64,000 nt of DNA from Erythrobacter sp. SG61-1L. Its GTDB lineage: Bacteria > Pseudomonadota > Alphaproteobacteria > Sphingomonadales > Sphingomonadaceae. Of the stretch, positions 9,301 through 18,011 are shown piece by piece; the first letter of the stretch is position 1; each line of letters opens with the position of its first letter. The notes beneath the pieces are model-generated. The model had not been told where the DNA came from and made no database searches. It saw only the letters and a list, made by a program, of their open reading frames with translations. The stretch is taken from positions 2,043,643-2,107,642 of the forward strand of contig NZ_JXQC01000003.1 in NCBI RefSeq assembly GCF_001305965.1, written 5' to 3'. The position numbers were made by a program, and so were the translations under genes.

Positions 9301-10635
9301 ATTGCCCAGGCCGAGAGAGACGCTCCCCGTTACCGAGCCGGCACCGTAAAGCGCGAACTTGTCCTTGCCTGCGCCCAGGCTGACGTCGCCGGTCAGCGAG
9401 CCATAGTTCAGCACGGTCTCTTCCGTGGCGTCGATTTCGGCCGTGCCAGCAACCGCAATGGAGCCGCTCACCCCGGTAATACTGCCGCCCGCCAGATTGG
9501 TGATGACCGACGAAGTGCCCGGCTCATCATCGTCGATCAGCACGCCGTATGCCTGTGCCGAAGTGATCGAGCCGGAGTTCGTCAGCGTGGCCTGCCCTTC
9601 ATCGAACAGCACGCCGTCGGCGCCCAAGCCCGTCGCTTCGATGGAACCGGCATTCTCAAGCGTCGAGCGGCGTCCGAGGACCAGCGCACGCGCGCCATCG
9701 CCACTGGTCACAATCGAGCCGGTTGCGCCGACGGTGACAGTGGAATCGTCGTCAATGTCGATAGCATGGGCATTGGCGCCCGACGTCTGGAGAAGGCCGT
9801 CCACCGTAATCTGGGCATCGTCGGCATCGATGATGGCCGAGGAACCCGCACCGGTAGTGACAATCGAGGCCCCGTCCTCCACTACCGTGACCGACACGCC
9901 GTCATCGAGATTATACACCCCGATGGCGCCTGCGCCCGAGGTCGTGATGGCTGCGCCGTCTTTCAGCGTGACCGTGGACCCCGCGCCGACATTGATCGCG
10001 TGGGAACTGGCCCCGACCGTGTCGATGGAACCGCTGTAAGTGACGATCGCGTTGGTGCCGAGTTCGATCCCTTCCGCCGTATTGCCCTGGGTCGAGATCG
10101 AGCCGGAACCGGTGACGATCGAAGCATCACCAAGCAACTGGATCGCCTCGCGGGAATTTCCGGTCGTGGAGATCGAGCCATTATTCTCGACCGAGTTGTT
10201 CTGCTCGGCCGAATAGATCGCCTCACTATTGGCAACCGCGATCTCGCCAGTGTTATGGATCGTGTTGGTGTTACCGATATAGACGAGCTTGGTGATCTTG
10301 CCGTTATTGGTGACATCGTTCCCGTTATCGACGACGATGTCGGCAATCGTTCCGTTATTGACGATGAAGTTGTTGTCATCGAGCGCGATCTGGCCGTTGA
10401 CCGTGCCCGCTTGCTCGACTGTCACCGTTATGGCGTCGTTGAAATTGGAATATCCATCCGCGTCGGTGCCGGAGCAGACGACTTGCGAGGGCGTTCCAAC
10501 GTCGGCCGCGCATTGTGCATGCGCCGGATCGCTTGCCCCGAGGCCCAACAGCACAAGCGCGGAGGAAGAGAGCAATACCGGACGCAAGGCACGGCCAGCA
10601 TTTCCAAACGTAACGTCAACCTTCGATGCAAACAT
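6376..10635 (-). CDS. Giant autotransporter (type Va) with duplicated beta-helix/RTX-like passenger
   Basis: Cell-surface or secreted protein of 1419 residues. The ATG at 10635 has GAGGGAA 8 bases upstream and gives a signal peptide ending DPAHA; a 22-residue upstream extension is also open but unlikely. The passenger is Gly/Thr/Asp/Ser-rich with short beta-helix strands (SEGVQ, VTIGGT types). Two long segments, roughly residues 310-520 and 735-950, are copies of one another, and each ends in GxGxD-type loops such as GLGNDQF, GGEGFDRV, GAGNDTF and GGSGHDTF that resemble RTX calcium-binding repeats. The last ~270 residues are a beta-barrel ending in Phe. It lies between a TBDR and a PI-PLC gene. 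The passenger function is unknown. Confidence 0.85.
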   Translation of the reverse strand: MFASKVDVTFGNAGRALRPVLLSSSALVLLGLGASDPAHAQCAADVGTPSQVVCSGTDADGYSNFNDAITVTVEQAGTVNGQIALDDNNFIVNNGTIADIVVDNGNDVTNNGKITKLVYIGNTNTIHNTGEIAVANSEAIYSAEQNNSVENNGSISTTGNSREAIQLLGDASIVTGSGSISTQGNTAEGIELGTNAIVTYSGSIDTVGASSHAINVGAGSTVTLKDGAAITTSGAGAIGVYNLDDGVSVTVVEDGASIVTTGAGSSAIIDADDAQITVDGLLQTSGANAHAIDIDDDSTVTVGATGSIVTSGDGARALVLGRRSTLENAGSIEATGLGADGVLFDEGQATLTNSGSITSAQAYGVLIDDDEPGTSSVITNLAGGSITGVSGSIAVAGTAEIDATEETVLNYGSLTGDVSLGAGKDKFALYGAGSVTGSVSLGLGNDQFYVEDANTGLIMGTIDGGEGFDRVDARFYADGSLDLSQTTNFEFYTVEANGAETDVTILDGSLNAPLALYSVGTITNNADVTAVDDEAITLVDAGGHLVNRGTLSTTGAGAEALMAGDDATIRHEGAILTDGEDSEGIQASDNARITVAVGSNVETKGAGSEGVQAADGSTVTIGGTVVTRGNDSEGVQLNEIARVTIAQGGSISTMGQGSEGIQALDSATITIDGHVQTNGVYSDAVSAGQGATITVGGTGIVQSTAEGTFALTLGQGGSVVNKGLISATGSGNAAAIFLGEGVSSLTNEGRIVSASDAAIFISDGNGSSPSYIANLAGGEIAGAEGSIIAYSTDNPTVERVTNAGALIGNVELYAGDDSFTHMAGGSFTGEMIDLGAGNDTFTMSGGSLNDIDGLIYGGSGHDTFVYQSGASTIEAAQVYAFEELEQRSGVLTTTDDLTFGTITIEGGTLYLSTGTRVLPNDFNNPAARSVVTVGAAGELAGAGEVVGSVVNDGLIAVDAGHTMSIAGDLSLNAGSLLAIDLTDADIVSLEVGGVTTLDGGTVQIDGIVSDSRTITILHSTGGISDEAGLDLLFDASVPFTRVSDVIVSGDSVSVRVDQLLRDPTLHAPAAAVGEYIFGQLAGADETLLAVLTEVSDATDRSNLDAVLRGLSPEIYASAPVVANIGQYRATMGALTGTLTNFDVEGVRLWTSIAGSDADYGSDGSVSAFDTNSLNSVSGIDTAVSANLRLGLFGAIGDTETRFDANSGAMDGTQYTLGAYAILRAGDFALTGAASYSAASYDGSRPLAGGVLDDAVSFDFDSSTFAFHLGGIWRAPLEVVQLTATTSFDYLAMKRDAFAESGGNPLALVVDVQKLDVPLAEVGLELGKPVDLGDLTLLPSAGIRFVHNFSDTRYQASAHFAGGDSQRLALGSVTLPDDLVEATLGLGLSGKAWSLRGDATYGSGADFDSVGGRLTFDYRF

Positions 10636-10672
10636 CGCCGAAATTCCCTCATGTAGGATGTGTGGTCCGGCA

Positions 10673-10699
10673 GGCGGCGCGGCATCGGGCCGCGCCGCC
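10673..10699. terminator. Intercistronic GC-rich hairpin between TBDR and autotransporter
   Basis: A perfect 11-base stem (GGCGGCGCGGC at 10673-10683, complement at 10689-10699) closes on a 5-base loop. It sits directly after the TBDR stop and before the autotransporter RBS on the minus strand. No T-tract follows on that strand, so it may be a partial terminator, attenuator or 3'-end stabiliser rather than a full terminator. Confidence 0.5.
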
Positions 10700-10707
10700 A
10701 CGCCCGG

Positions 10708-13365
10708 TCAGAATTTGAACTTGAGTCCGAGCCAGTAGGACGGGCCGGAAACCACCGCCCGGCGCAGCAGATCGCTGCTCAGGCCGGTCCGGACTTCCTG
10801 GTTTTCGCCAGTGATGTTCTGGGCACCCAGATTGAGCTGGAAATTATCCAGCACATCGAGCCAGACGGAGGCATCGAGCCTGTCGATGCTGTCGAGGAAG
10901 ACGTCGTTCAGCCCTGGATTACCCGCGTCGGACGGGTTCGTCTGGAACTCGCCGGTAAAGGCCCTGCCCTGCCAGTTATAGGCAATGCTGGCGCCAACCG
11001 GCCCTGCCTGATAGCTCGCCATCGCATTGAACAACTGCTCAGGCTGATTGCGCAGGCCCTGGATCGTCCGGGGCGTGCCGTCGTCCAGCACTGCGTTCAA
11101 TTCGGCATCGATATAGGTGTAATTCGCGCTCAGCCGCAGGCCTTCCAGCACGGGGTGAATGAAGCTGAAATCCTCTTTGAAGGCCGAGATTTCCACCCCG
11201 AACAGCTTTGCCGAACCATTGTCGGAGAAAGTGGTCGTGCGGATCTGTGACTGACCCAACGGGTCGAGCGGATTGGGCGCGCTGGCAGTCTGCGAAAACT
11301 GCTCGTTGTCGATTTCCTTATAGAAGGCGCCAACTGCGATCAGCCCTTCCCCTCCATCGAAGTAATATTCCGCACTGGCATCGAGATTGGTGGCCAGGCG
11401 GGGTTTCAGCCTGGGATTGCCGCTGACGATTGTCTGCGAGAGGCCGTCATTGATGATCCGTGTGCCGAAAGCGAATGCCTCGAAGTCAGGGCGGCCGATC
11501 GTCTGCGTCAGCGACAGGCGCAGCTTCCAGTCCTGCGCAAGATCGAAGGCCGCATGCACGCTGGGCAGGAAGCTGGTGTAGGAAGTGTGGAATGTGTTGG
11601 GAGCGGCGACGCCATCCACGATAGTGTAATTGTCGACATCGACATCCGTCTTCACCGCCCTGACACCGCCGACAATCTGATAGCCTGCGCCATTGTAGAC
11701 CGCCATGGCGAAGCCGGCATAGGCATCTTCAGTCAGGCTGTAATCGGCCCCGAGGTTCAGTGCCTCGTCCCGAACCACGACGGCATTCGTGTCAAAAAAG
11801 GCCTTGTAGGCAGTGCGGTCGATCCCAAGCGCGGGATCGGCAAAGTCGACTGTTGCAACGTCGGGCCGGTTATCGGCGAAAGTATACGTCACCCCGTCAA
11901 GCGAGCGTTCCGTTGTTACCGTGTCCAGCGTGCGGTCGAGGCGATTAAACGATCCGCCCATGCGAAAGCCGAAGCCTTCGGCACCGGCATAGGCGTTGCT
12001 CTCGAACTCGGCGCGCAACGCGTAAACATCGTCATCCATGTCGACCAGTTCTTCATAGGTCGAGTCGCCATTGACGTAGAGCGCAGGGTCATTCGAAACG
12101 GCCGGATCGACCGTGAAGACCGGGTAGTCGCCGCGAATGTCGATTGAGCGCGGACGGCGCAAATCCGTCATCTGCTCGAACTTGTTGGAGATGAAGAACT
12201 CTTCGCGCAGGGCCACATCGGTCCACGATGCGCGCAGCCTGATCACGTCATTACCGCCGCCCAGCCGATAATCGAGGCCGCCGGAAAGCATCAGCGTATC
12301 GATGTCGCGGTTGTTGTCGGAAAACTGGAACGCCTCGCTCCCGCGCGAACCGACGGCATAGCCGTCTTCCGCTTCGACCACGCGGTCCGGCCGGGTATCC
12401 ACGAAGTAGCGCTTACGGTCCGACTGCTGCTTGTCCTCAACCCCGAAATAATTCAGCCCGACAAAGGCATAAAGATCGTCCACAGCCCGCGTTTCGAGCT
12501 TGCCGAAGGCGGCATTGCGACGGTTGGTGGTATAGATACGCTCAAGCCGGGCCGTGCCGCGTGCGGGGATTTCAAAGCGGTTGCCTTCCCCGTCCTCGTA
12601 GGTCTGCAGGCCATCGGCCAGATTGAAATAATCTTCGTTCGAAGCCCGCTGCTGGACGTCGAGGCCAAGCACGGCACCAAAGTTGCGCCCCGGGCCGAAA
12701 GTGAACTTCCCGACAGCGTCGGCGCGGCCGGAAAAGGTGCTGTCATCGGCGCCCTGATCTCGGTCGAACACTCCGTATTGCACCTTGCCCTTCAAGAAAG
12801 TGCCCTTGCCGCCATCGAAGGCGCGCAGGGTGCGCACCGCGATGTGGCCGCCGATGGAGTTTTCATCGATGTCCGGTGTGGTCGCCTTGATGACGTCCAC
12901 CTGGTTGATCAGAGAGGCGGGGATGATGTCGAGTTGGCTGCCGCGATTGTTCTCGCTGGAATTGAACAGCTTGTTTCCGTCGATCGAAACGGAATTGTAC
13001 CGCGCATCGAGGCCGCGCAGCGACAGGAAGCGCGGCTGGCCCTGAAAGGAGGTGCCGAACACGCCCGGGATACGGGCGGCAGCTTCGGCCAGAGTGAAAT
13101 CGGGCGTAAGGTCGATCTGCGCCGCCGTGAGCGAATCCACCACGCCGGTGCTTTCCTGCTTCACATCCGTGGTCGCCGCAGTGAGCGACTTGTTGCCGGT
13201 CACGACGATGGCCTCGTGGGTGCCATCCTCGCCCTGCGGCGCTTCCTGAGCCATAGCTGCCGATGCCCAGCCCGACGATGCGGTAGCGATAGCGACGATG
13301 GCACAAGCCGCACGGCCCCATTTCGCCCTGCTCCGACGCGACCGAGTTTTCGAGTTCCAGCCCAT
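10708..13365 (-). CDS. TonB-dependent outer-membrane receptor
   Basis: Energy-dependent outer-membrane importer of 885 residues. There is a long cationic signal sequence ending in SAAMAQ, then a TonB-box-like stretch (EAIVVTG, about residue 50), a plug domain (IPGVFGTSFQGQPRFLSLRG and IDENSIGGHIAVRT segments) and a 22-strand-type barrel ending YWLGLKFKF with the terminal Phe expected for BAM insertion. AAGGAG lies ahead of the ATG. No STN domain is present, so it is not an ECF signal transducer. It is probably the first gene of a block with the autotransporter and PI-PLC, and it is divergent from the ROK regulator, which is the obvious candidate controller. The substrate cannot be read from sequence. 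Confidence 0.92.
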   Translation of the reverse strand: MGWNSKTRSRRSRAKWGRAACAIVAIATASSGWASAAMAQEAPQGEDGTHEAIVVTGNKSLTAATTDVKQESTGVVDSLTAAQIDLTPDFTLAEAAARIPGVFGTSFQGQPRFLSLRGLDARYNSVSIDGNKLFNSSENNRGSQLDIIPASLINQVDVIKATTPDIDENSIGGHIAVRTLRAFDGGKGTFLKGKVQYGVFDRDQGADDSTFSGRADAVGKFTFGPGRNFGAVLGLDVQQRASNEDYFNLADGLQTYEDGEGNRFEIPARGTARLERIYTTNRRNAAFGKLETRAVDDLYAFVGLNYFGVEDKQQSDRKRYFVDTRPDRVVEAEDGYAVGSRGSEAFQFSDNNRDIDTLMLSGGLDYRLGGGNDVIRLRASWTDVALREEFFISNKFEQMTDLRRPRSIDIRGDYPVFTVDPAVSNDPALYVNGDSTYEELVDMDDDVYALRAEFESNAYAGAEGFGFRMGGSFNRLDRTLDTVTTERSLDGVTYTFADNRPDVATVDFADPALGIDRTAYKAFFDTNAVVVRDEALNLGADYSLTEDAYAGFAMAVYNGAGYQIVGGVRAVKTDVDVDNYTIVDGVAAPNTFHTSYTSFLPSVHAAFDLAQDWKLRLSLTQTIGRPDFEAFAFGTRIINDGLSQTIVSGNPRLKPRLATNLDASAEYYFDGGEGLIAVGAFYKEIDNEQFSQTASAPNPLDPLGQSQIRTTTFSDNGSAKLFGVEISAFKEDFSFIHPVLEGLRLSANYTYIDAELNAVLDDGTPRTIQGLRNQPEQLFNAMASYQAGPVGASIAYNWQGRAFTGEFQTNPSDAGNPGLNDVFLDSIDRLDASVWLDVLDNFQLNLGAQNITGENQEVRTGLSSDLLRRAVVSGPSYWLGLKFKF

Positions 13366-13593
13366 GTTGGCTCCTTCAGCAAAGTGTTTACCGGCCGGAT
13401 GGCCGCTCTCGCTGGAGGCGCCCCGTGGATGTGCAGCGCGCGATTCGCCCGCGAAATCCCTCGTCGCCTCCCTGGCGTTGACCGGGCTTTACGGGCCTCG
13501 TGCGTCATTTAAATTACATTGAGAAATATATTATCCCTGCATTCGGGGAGACGCACCGCTTGAGAAGCACGCGGCCGCCCGATAGACAGGGCC
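13366..13593. promoter_or_regulatory. Divergent intergenic region (TBDR / ROK regulator)
   Basis: 228 bases between two divergent starts. The part near 13505-13545 is conspicuously AT-rich (ATTTAAATTACATT, then ATATATTATC) in otherwise GC-rich DNA, as expected for overlapping promoters. I see no confident -35/-10 pair or operator palindrome. Confidence 0.35.
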
Positions 13594-14763
13594 ATGATGG
13601 AGCTTTCCGCAAACGAACGACGCGTGCTGGATATGGTCTGGCGACGCGGGCCGATCGCCCGTAGCCGGCTGGCCGTGCTGACCGACCTGACGCCCGCTTC
13701 GGTGACCCGTATCGTGCAGGCCCTGTTCGACCGTCGGCTGATCGTGGAAACCGTGGACAGGAGCGGCGCCCGCGGCCAGCCGAGCCGCCCGATCACCGTG
13801 CGCCCGGAAGGCGCCCATGCGGTCGGCGTCTATTTCTCGCATCGCAGCGTCGAAATCGGCCTGTGCAATCTGGCCGGTGCGCAATTGCAGGCCGCCACGC
13901 TAGCCGCGGATCAGGCCACGCCGGAAAACGTGGCACGGCTCATCCGGGACTTCATTGCAGGCCTTGAAGCGACGGAGTTCGACCGGGCTTCGCTATGCGG
14001 CGTCGGAATTGCCCTGCCCGGCGATTTCATTCGCGGGGCAGATCAGATCAACCCGCATGCCTTCTTCCCCGACCTGCGCTCGCCCGGCTCGGTCCGCCGC
14101 CTTGCCGAAGGCATCGGCCTGCCGGTCTTCGTTGAAAACGACGCTGCCAGCGCGGCATTGGGCGAGCGCCTTCTCGGGGCAGGACAGGGCATCGATGATT
14201 TCCTGTTCGTCCATCTGGGCCACGGTATCGGCGGCGCTCTGGTGCTGGGTGGCAGCCTCTATCGCGGAGTCTATGGCAATGCCGGAATGATCGGTATCCA
14301 GTTCCCGAACGATCGCCCCCGCCCCTCCGGCCAGGATCTGTTCGCGAACCTGGCGCAGGCCGGGATCGAAATTGCGGACTTCCCCGAACTTGAGAAGCTG
14401 ACAGTGAATGACTGTCCACCGCTCAAAGCCTGGATACGCCGAGCTGGCGCGCAGTTGCGTCAGGAACTGGCGCTTACCGCCCGCGTGCTCGATCCGGCTG
14501 CGATCGTCATCGGTGGGCGGCTGCCGCTGGCGATGCTCAACGCGCTTGTGTCCGAGATCGACACACCGGAATTCTGCAATGAAGGGGTAGGCCTGCCCCG
14601 CCCGCGCGTGCTTGCTTCTCAACTGGGCATCCGGGCGGGCATGATCGGCGCCGCATCGCTGCCATTCGTGCGCCTGCTCATGGGGCGCGGCTCACCTCAT
14701 GACGACCGCGATCTGCCCGGCCTGGCCCTCGATTACCCGACGCCGGCTTCGCCAGAAACCTGA
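13594..14763 (+). CDS. ROK-family transcriptional regulator
   Basis: Predicted sugar- or polyol-responsive repressor/activator (NagC/XylR type) of 389 residues. Residues about 10-75 are a winged HTH (RSRLAVLTDLTPASVTRIVQ). The rest is a ROK sugar-kinase-like fold with GVGIALPGD, the VENDAASAALGE segment and the ROK signature GHGIGGALVLGGSLYRG. The CxCGxxGC zinc motif usual in ROK proteins is not visible, so metal binding and kinase activity are doubtful, whereas many regulatory ROK proteins are also non-catalytic. It is divergent from the TBDR/autotransporter/PI-PLC block and likely controls it. A sugar or inositol-type ligand released by the PI-PLC is an inference only. Confidence 0.88.
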   Translation: MMELSANERRVLDMVWRRGPIARSRLAVLTDLTPASVTRIVQALFDRRLIVETVDRSGARGQPSRPITVRPEGAHAVGVYFSHRSVEIGLCNLAGAQLQAATLAADQATPENVARLIRDFIAGLEATEFDRASLCGVGIALPGDFIRGADQINPHAFFPDLRSPGSVRRLAEGIGLPVFVENDAASAALGERLLGAGQGIDDFLFVHLGHGIGGALVLGGSLYRGVYGNAGMIGIQFPNDRPRPSGQDLFANLAQAGIEIADFPELEKLTVNDCPPLKAWIRRAGAQLRQELALTARVLDPAAIVIGGRLPLAMLNALVSEIDTPEFCNEGVGLPRPRVLASQLGIRAGMIGAASLPFVRLLMGRGSPHDDRDLPGLALDYPTPASPET

Positions 14764-14771
14764 GCGAGCAA

Positions 14772-14788
14772 GGCGCCGATGGGGCGCC
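14772..14788. terminator. Possible weak terminator hairpin after the ROK gene
   Basis: GGCGCC, a 5-base loop, GGCGCC, nine bases after the ROK stop, in the convergent gap with the next TBDR. The stem is only 6 bases and lacks a T-tract. Confidence 0.3.
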
Positions 14789-14905
14789 CTGCCTGCAATA
14801 CCGCGCCTCAATCGCGACACCAATTTAATTTCAATTACGTAACATATTTTGACGGAAATCGCGCAGCGGGCGTCGCCTTCACGAACCATGCCTTTGAACG
14901 CCGCC

Positions 14906-17900
14906 TCAGTCCTTCACCGGCTCACCGCCGGAACCACCAAGGCTGAAATTCACGCTCAAGCGCACAGTGCGCGGCACGGAATAGCTGTCTTTCAGCCATG
15001 TACGATGTTCCCCGGTCACACTCACCAGCCGCTCTTCGGTGATATTGGCGATGTCCAGCACCACGCTGATGCCCGAGCGGAAGCGATAGCGCGCCTGAAG
15101 ATCGAACTGGCGGCGCGGCGCCCAGTAAATATCCTGCCATGCATCGTCGGGCGTGACGCTGCGCAACGCCTGCCCCGTCCAGTTCAGCGCACCGCGCAGT
15201 TCGAACCCGTCCTGATTGTAGAAGATCGACAGATTACGGATTTCCGATGGCTGCCCCACCAGTCTGTTCATGTCGCGGGTGTCCCCACTGGACAGAGGCA
15301 CGGTCATCCCGCCGCGCAACACGGTCCAGTTCCCGTTGAAGCCGACACCGGCAAGAAAGGGAGTAATCGACCCCAGCGAGCCGATTGTAGCGCTGAGTTC
15401 CAGCCCTGAAATATGGGCGCCGCTGGCATTGACGGGCTGCGTCACCTGAGCGTTGCGATAATATATTCCGTCCAGCAGGTAACCGCTGGTCACAGAATCG
15501 AAGATCTCGCTTCCGATCTGCTTGTGAAACAAGGCTGCCGAGAGCAGACCATCAAATTCGGCTGGCGGGGTCCATTCCAGCGACAGGTCGATATTATCCG
15601 AAATGCGGGGGCGAATGGCCGGATTTCCCAGGCTGACGTTCACGCCCAGACTGTCCGGGTTTCCCTCATCCGCACCGGTCGAGAATTCCACTGACTGGTT
15701 CGGCGCATAGGCTTCGAAACCCGGGCGGCCGAACGTGCGGCTGTAGGCGGCACGCAGACGCAAATCCCCTGTCGCCAGATAATTGGCCAGCACAGATGGC
15801 AGGACGCGCAGATAGTTGGATTGCGTTCGGACAGGCGCCCAGATGTCTGCCGTCTTCATATTGGCCCGAGTAACCGTGGCCGTCTGTTCCGCCCGGGCGC
15901 CAACCAGCACTTCCCATGGCCCATCGGCATAACGCAGCATGCCGTATCCGGCCAGAATGCTCTCAGTATGGGCAAAATTGTCCTGCAACCGGGCATCCGT
16001 CTCATCTTCTGCAAAGATGCTGCCTCGATTTGCGTCGAACATGCGCCATGCTGCCACCGGGTCGATCACGATCAGGTTCAGACCCGACTGATTGTAGCGC
16101 AGCGGCGCTTCGCTGATGGAGGCGATATCGGCCAGCGTCAGCCCCTGGTCGAGCGAGCGATATTCCTCACTGTAATAGGTATAGGCATAGCGCGTGCGCT
16201 TCCACGCCAACCCGGCAGCAAAGCCTGCGCCCCAATCGCCTTTTTCAGCATTGTGGCGCCAGTCACCCTTCATCGTGCCGACACTGGAAGTAGCTCTGCG
16301 CCAGCGGTGCCGCCAATAGGAGGGGCGGTAAAGCGAAAGATCCCGGTAATTGTCGGCATTCAGGTTGAAGCTGTGGTGGAAGCCGGAAGTATCATAGGAG
16401 AAGCCGAATTCCGGGGTGCCCGGCGCCTTGCCATTTTCATCCTGCCCGGCTGTAAACTTGACCATGTCATAGGCTTCATTCAAGCCGGATGTGGATAGTC
16501 CGGCGCGGATGCTCACCCGGTCGCGCAGGGATGGATTGAAGTCCGCCGCCAATTGCATGACAGCCACATCGCTGCGAGTTGCCCCCTCGCGATAACCCGC
16601 CTGTACCGTGCCGGTTTCATAGCGACCCGAAACCGGCGTCTGGTCTAGAACATCGGCATCTCCTGCACCGATGATGATCTCGTTGCGCGCATATCCGTCG
16701 TCAAAGCGGAACAGGCCGGCCAATGCGGACAGACGTGTATTGCTGTCCGGTTCAGCCTCCAGCGCAGCCATCACACTCCACCGCTGGCGCGAACTTTCGT
16801 TGTACCAGAACTTGTCCTGACGCGGCACGGCAATGCCATTGGACATGTCGCGGCTGTCCACCTTGTGCCCGTCATCGTCATAATAGGCGAAGAAATTGCC
16901 GTCACTTGTCCCGTGAACATAGCTGTTATTGTCCAGCCGCCCGAAGCTGGCGGACAGGACGACGCCCAGATTCCGATCCGGCCCGAATGTCAGGCCTGCC
17001 GTTACGGAACCGTGGCCGCCTAGTGGCAGTTGCGAGCGTATTTCTCCGTTCTGGCTGACCCCGGCCAGCCCGGCCTCACCCTGTAGAAACGCCTCGCGAT
17101 TGCCGGACAGTGAACTGCGCGTCTGCATGTCGATCGCGCTGCCGATAGCGTTTGGGTCCAGATCCGGGGTGAAAGTCTTCACCACGGCCAGCCCGGCTAC
17201 GGCCGAAGCAGGCAGCACGTCCATGCGGCCGCCTCGGCTCGCGCTGTTCGATACAGCGTCGGGCACACCGGTGGTGGCCATAGGCATGCCATTCATGGTG
17301 ACGTTGTTGTAAGCCTGTGTCAGCCCGCGCACGACCGGTGCAATGGGCACGTCCCGCGGGTGTTCGTTATCCGCGATCGCCACCAGCGAAACGCCCGGCA
17401 CGCGGCGCAACGCATCCACAATCGTTGTATCCGGCAGGCGGCGAATGTCGTCGCTCGAGACGGCATCGACGATGTTTACGGCATTTTTCTTGGCCGCGAT
17501 GGCCAACCGGTCGGCAATACGTTGCCCGGTCACCACGATCGGCTGCACAGGCGGCGGGGCGCGACCTACTGGCGCAGGTTCGGGCCTTGGTGCTGGTGCC
17601 TTGGCGGCGCCCCGAGACTGGGCGCGCGGGACCTCCATAATCAAGATTACACCGCCCCTCTGCCGCGCGATCAGGTCCGTGCCACGCAGAAGCTGCTCCA
17701 GCGCCTTCGGCAGCGGCATCTTGCCATGCAATCCAGCGGTGCGCTTGCCCCTCAGCAGCCGTGGGTCCGCGATGACTTGCAGGCCGCTGGCCTTGGAGAA
17801 CTTGTTGATCGCCGCAGGCAATGGCCCCGCGGGAATGGAATAGGACACTTCGCGGGCGCTGACCGGAACCGCAGCCATCAGCACCGCCAGGGCAAGGGTT

Positions 17901-17917
17901 GGGCGAAGGGGGTTCAT
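14906..17917 (-). CDS. TonB-dependent receptor/transducer with N-terminal STN domain
   Basis: FecA-like outer-membrane transducer of 1003 residues. After a signal peptide (MNPLRPTLALAVLMAAVPVS) comes an STN domain (about residues 25-95: YSIPAGPLPAAINKFSKAS), a Pro/Ala linker, a TonB box (PIVVTGQR), a plug (VRGLTQAYNNVTMNGMP; DLDPNAIGSAIDMQT) and a barrel. The STN domain normally contacts the FecR-type anti-sigma factor, and the FecR and ECF sigma genes lie just upstream on the same strand (94 bases away), forming a complete three-part cell-surface signalling unit. The barrel's last strand (LSVNFSL) is followed by a short GGSGGEPVKD tail instead of ending on an aromatic residue. Confidence 0.92.
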   Translation of the reverse strand: MNPLRPTLALAVLMAAVPVSAREVSYSIPAGPLPAAINKFSKASGLQVIADPRLLRGKRTAGLHGKMPLPKALEQLLRGTDLIARQRGGVILIMEVPRAQSRGAAKAPAPRPEPAPVGRAPPPVQPIVVTGQRIADRLAIAAKKNAVNIVDAVSSDDIRRLPDTTIVDALRRVPGVSLVAIADNEHPRDVPIAPVVRGLTQAYNNVTMNGMPMATTGVPDAVSNSASRGGRMDVLPASAVAGLAVVKTFTPDLDPNAIGSAIDMQTRSSLSGNREAFLQGEAGLAGVSQNGEIRSQLPLGGHGSVTAGLTFGPDRNLGVVLSASFGRLDNNSYVHGTSDGNFFAYYDDDGHKVDSRDMSNGIAVPRQDKFWYNESSRQRWSVMAALEAEPDSNTRLSALAGLFRFDDGYARNEIIIGAGDADVLDQTPVSGRYETGTVQAGYREGATRSDVAVMQLAADFNPSLRDRVSIRAGLSTSGLNEAYDMVKFTAGQDENGKAPGTPEFGFSYDTSGFHHSFNLNADNYRDLSLYRPSYWRHRWRRATSSVGTMKGDWRHNAEKGDWGAGFAAGLAWKRTRYAYTYYSEEYRSLDQGLTLADIASISEAPLRYNQSGLNLIVIDPVAAWRMFDANRGSIFAEDETDARLQDNFAHTESILAGYGMLRYADGPWEVLVGARAEQTATVTRANMKTADIWAPVRTQSNYLRVLPSVLANYLATGDLRLRAAYSRTFGRPGFEAYAPNQSVEFSTGADEGNPDSLGVNVSLGNPAIRPRISDNIDLSLEWTPPAEFDGLLSAALFHKQIGSEIFDSVTSGYLLDGIYYRNAQVTQPVNASGAHISGLELSATIGSLGSITPFLAGVGFNGNWTVLRGGMTVPLSSGDTRDMNRLVGQPSEIRNLSIFYNQDGFELRGALNWTGQALRSVTPDDAWQDIYWAPRRQFDLQARYRFRSGISVVLDIANITEERLVSVTGEHRTWLKDSYSVPRTVRLSVNFSLGGSGGEPVKD

Positions 17918-18011
17918 GCTGGCTCAGCAGTGCAGGCCTGCGGGCGGGCACTTCCGGGGGCGGAAGTGGCAATGCGGATACGGGGACTCACGCATTGCCG
18001 GGGCCTGTCTG

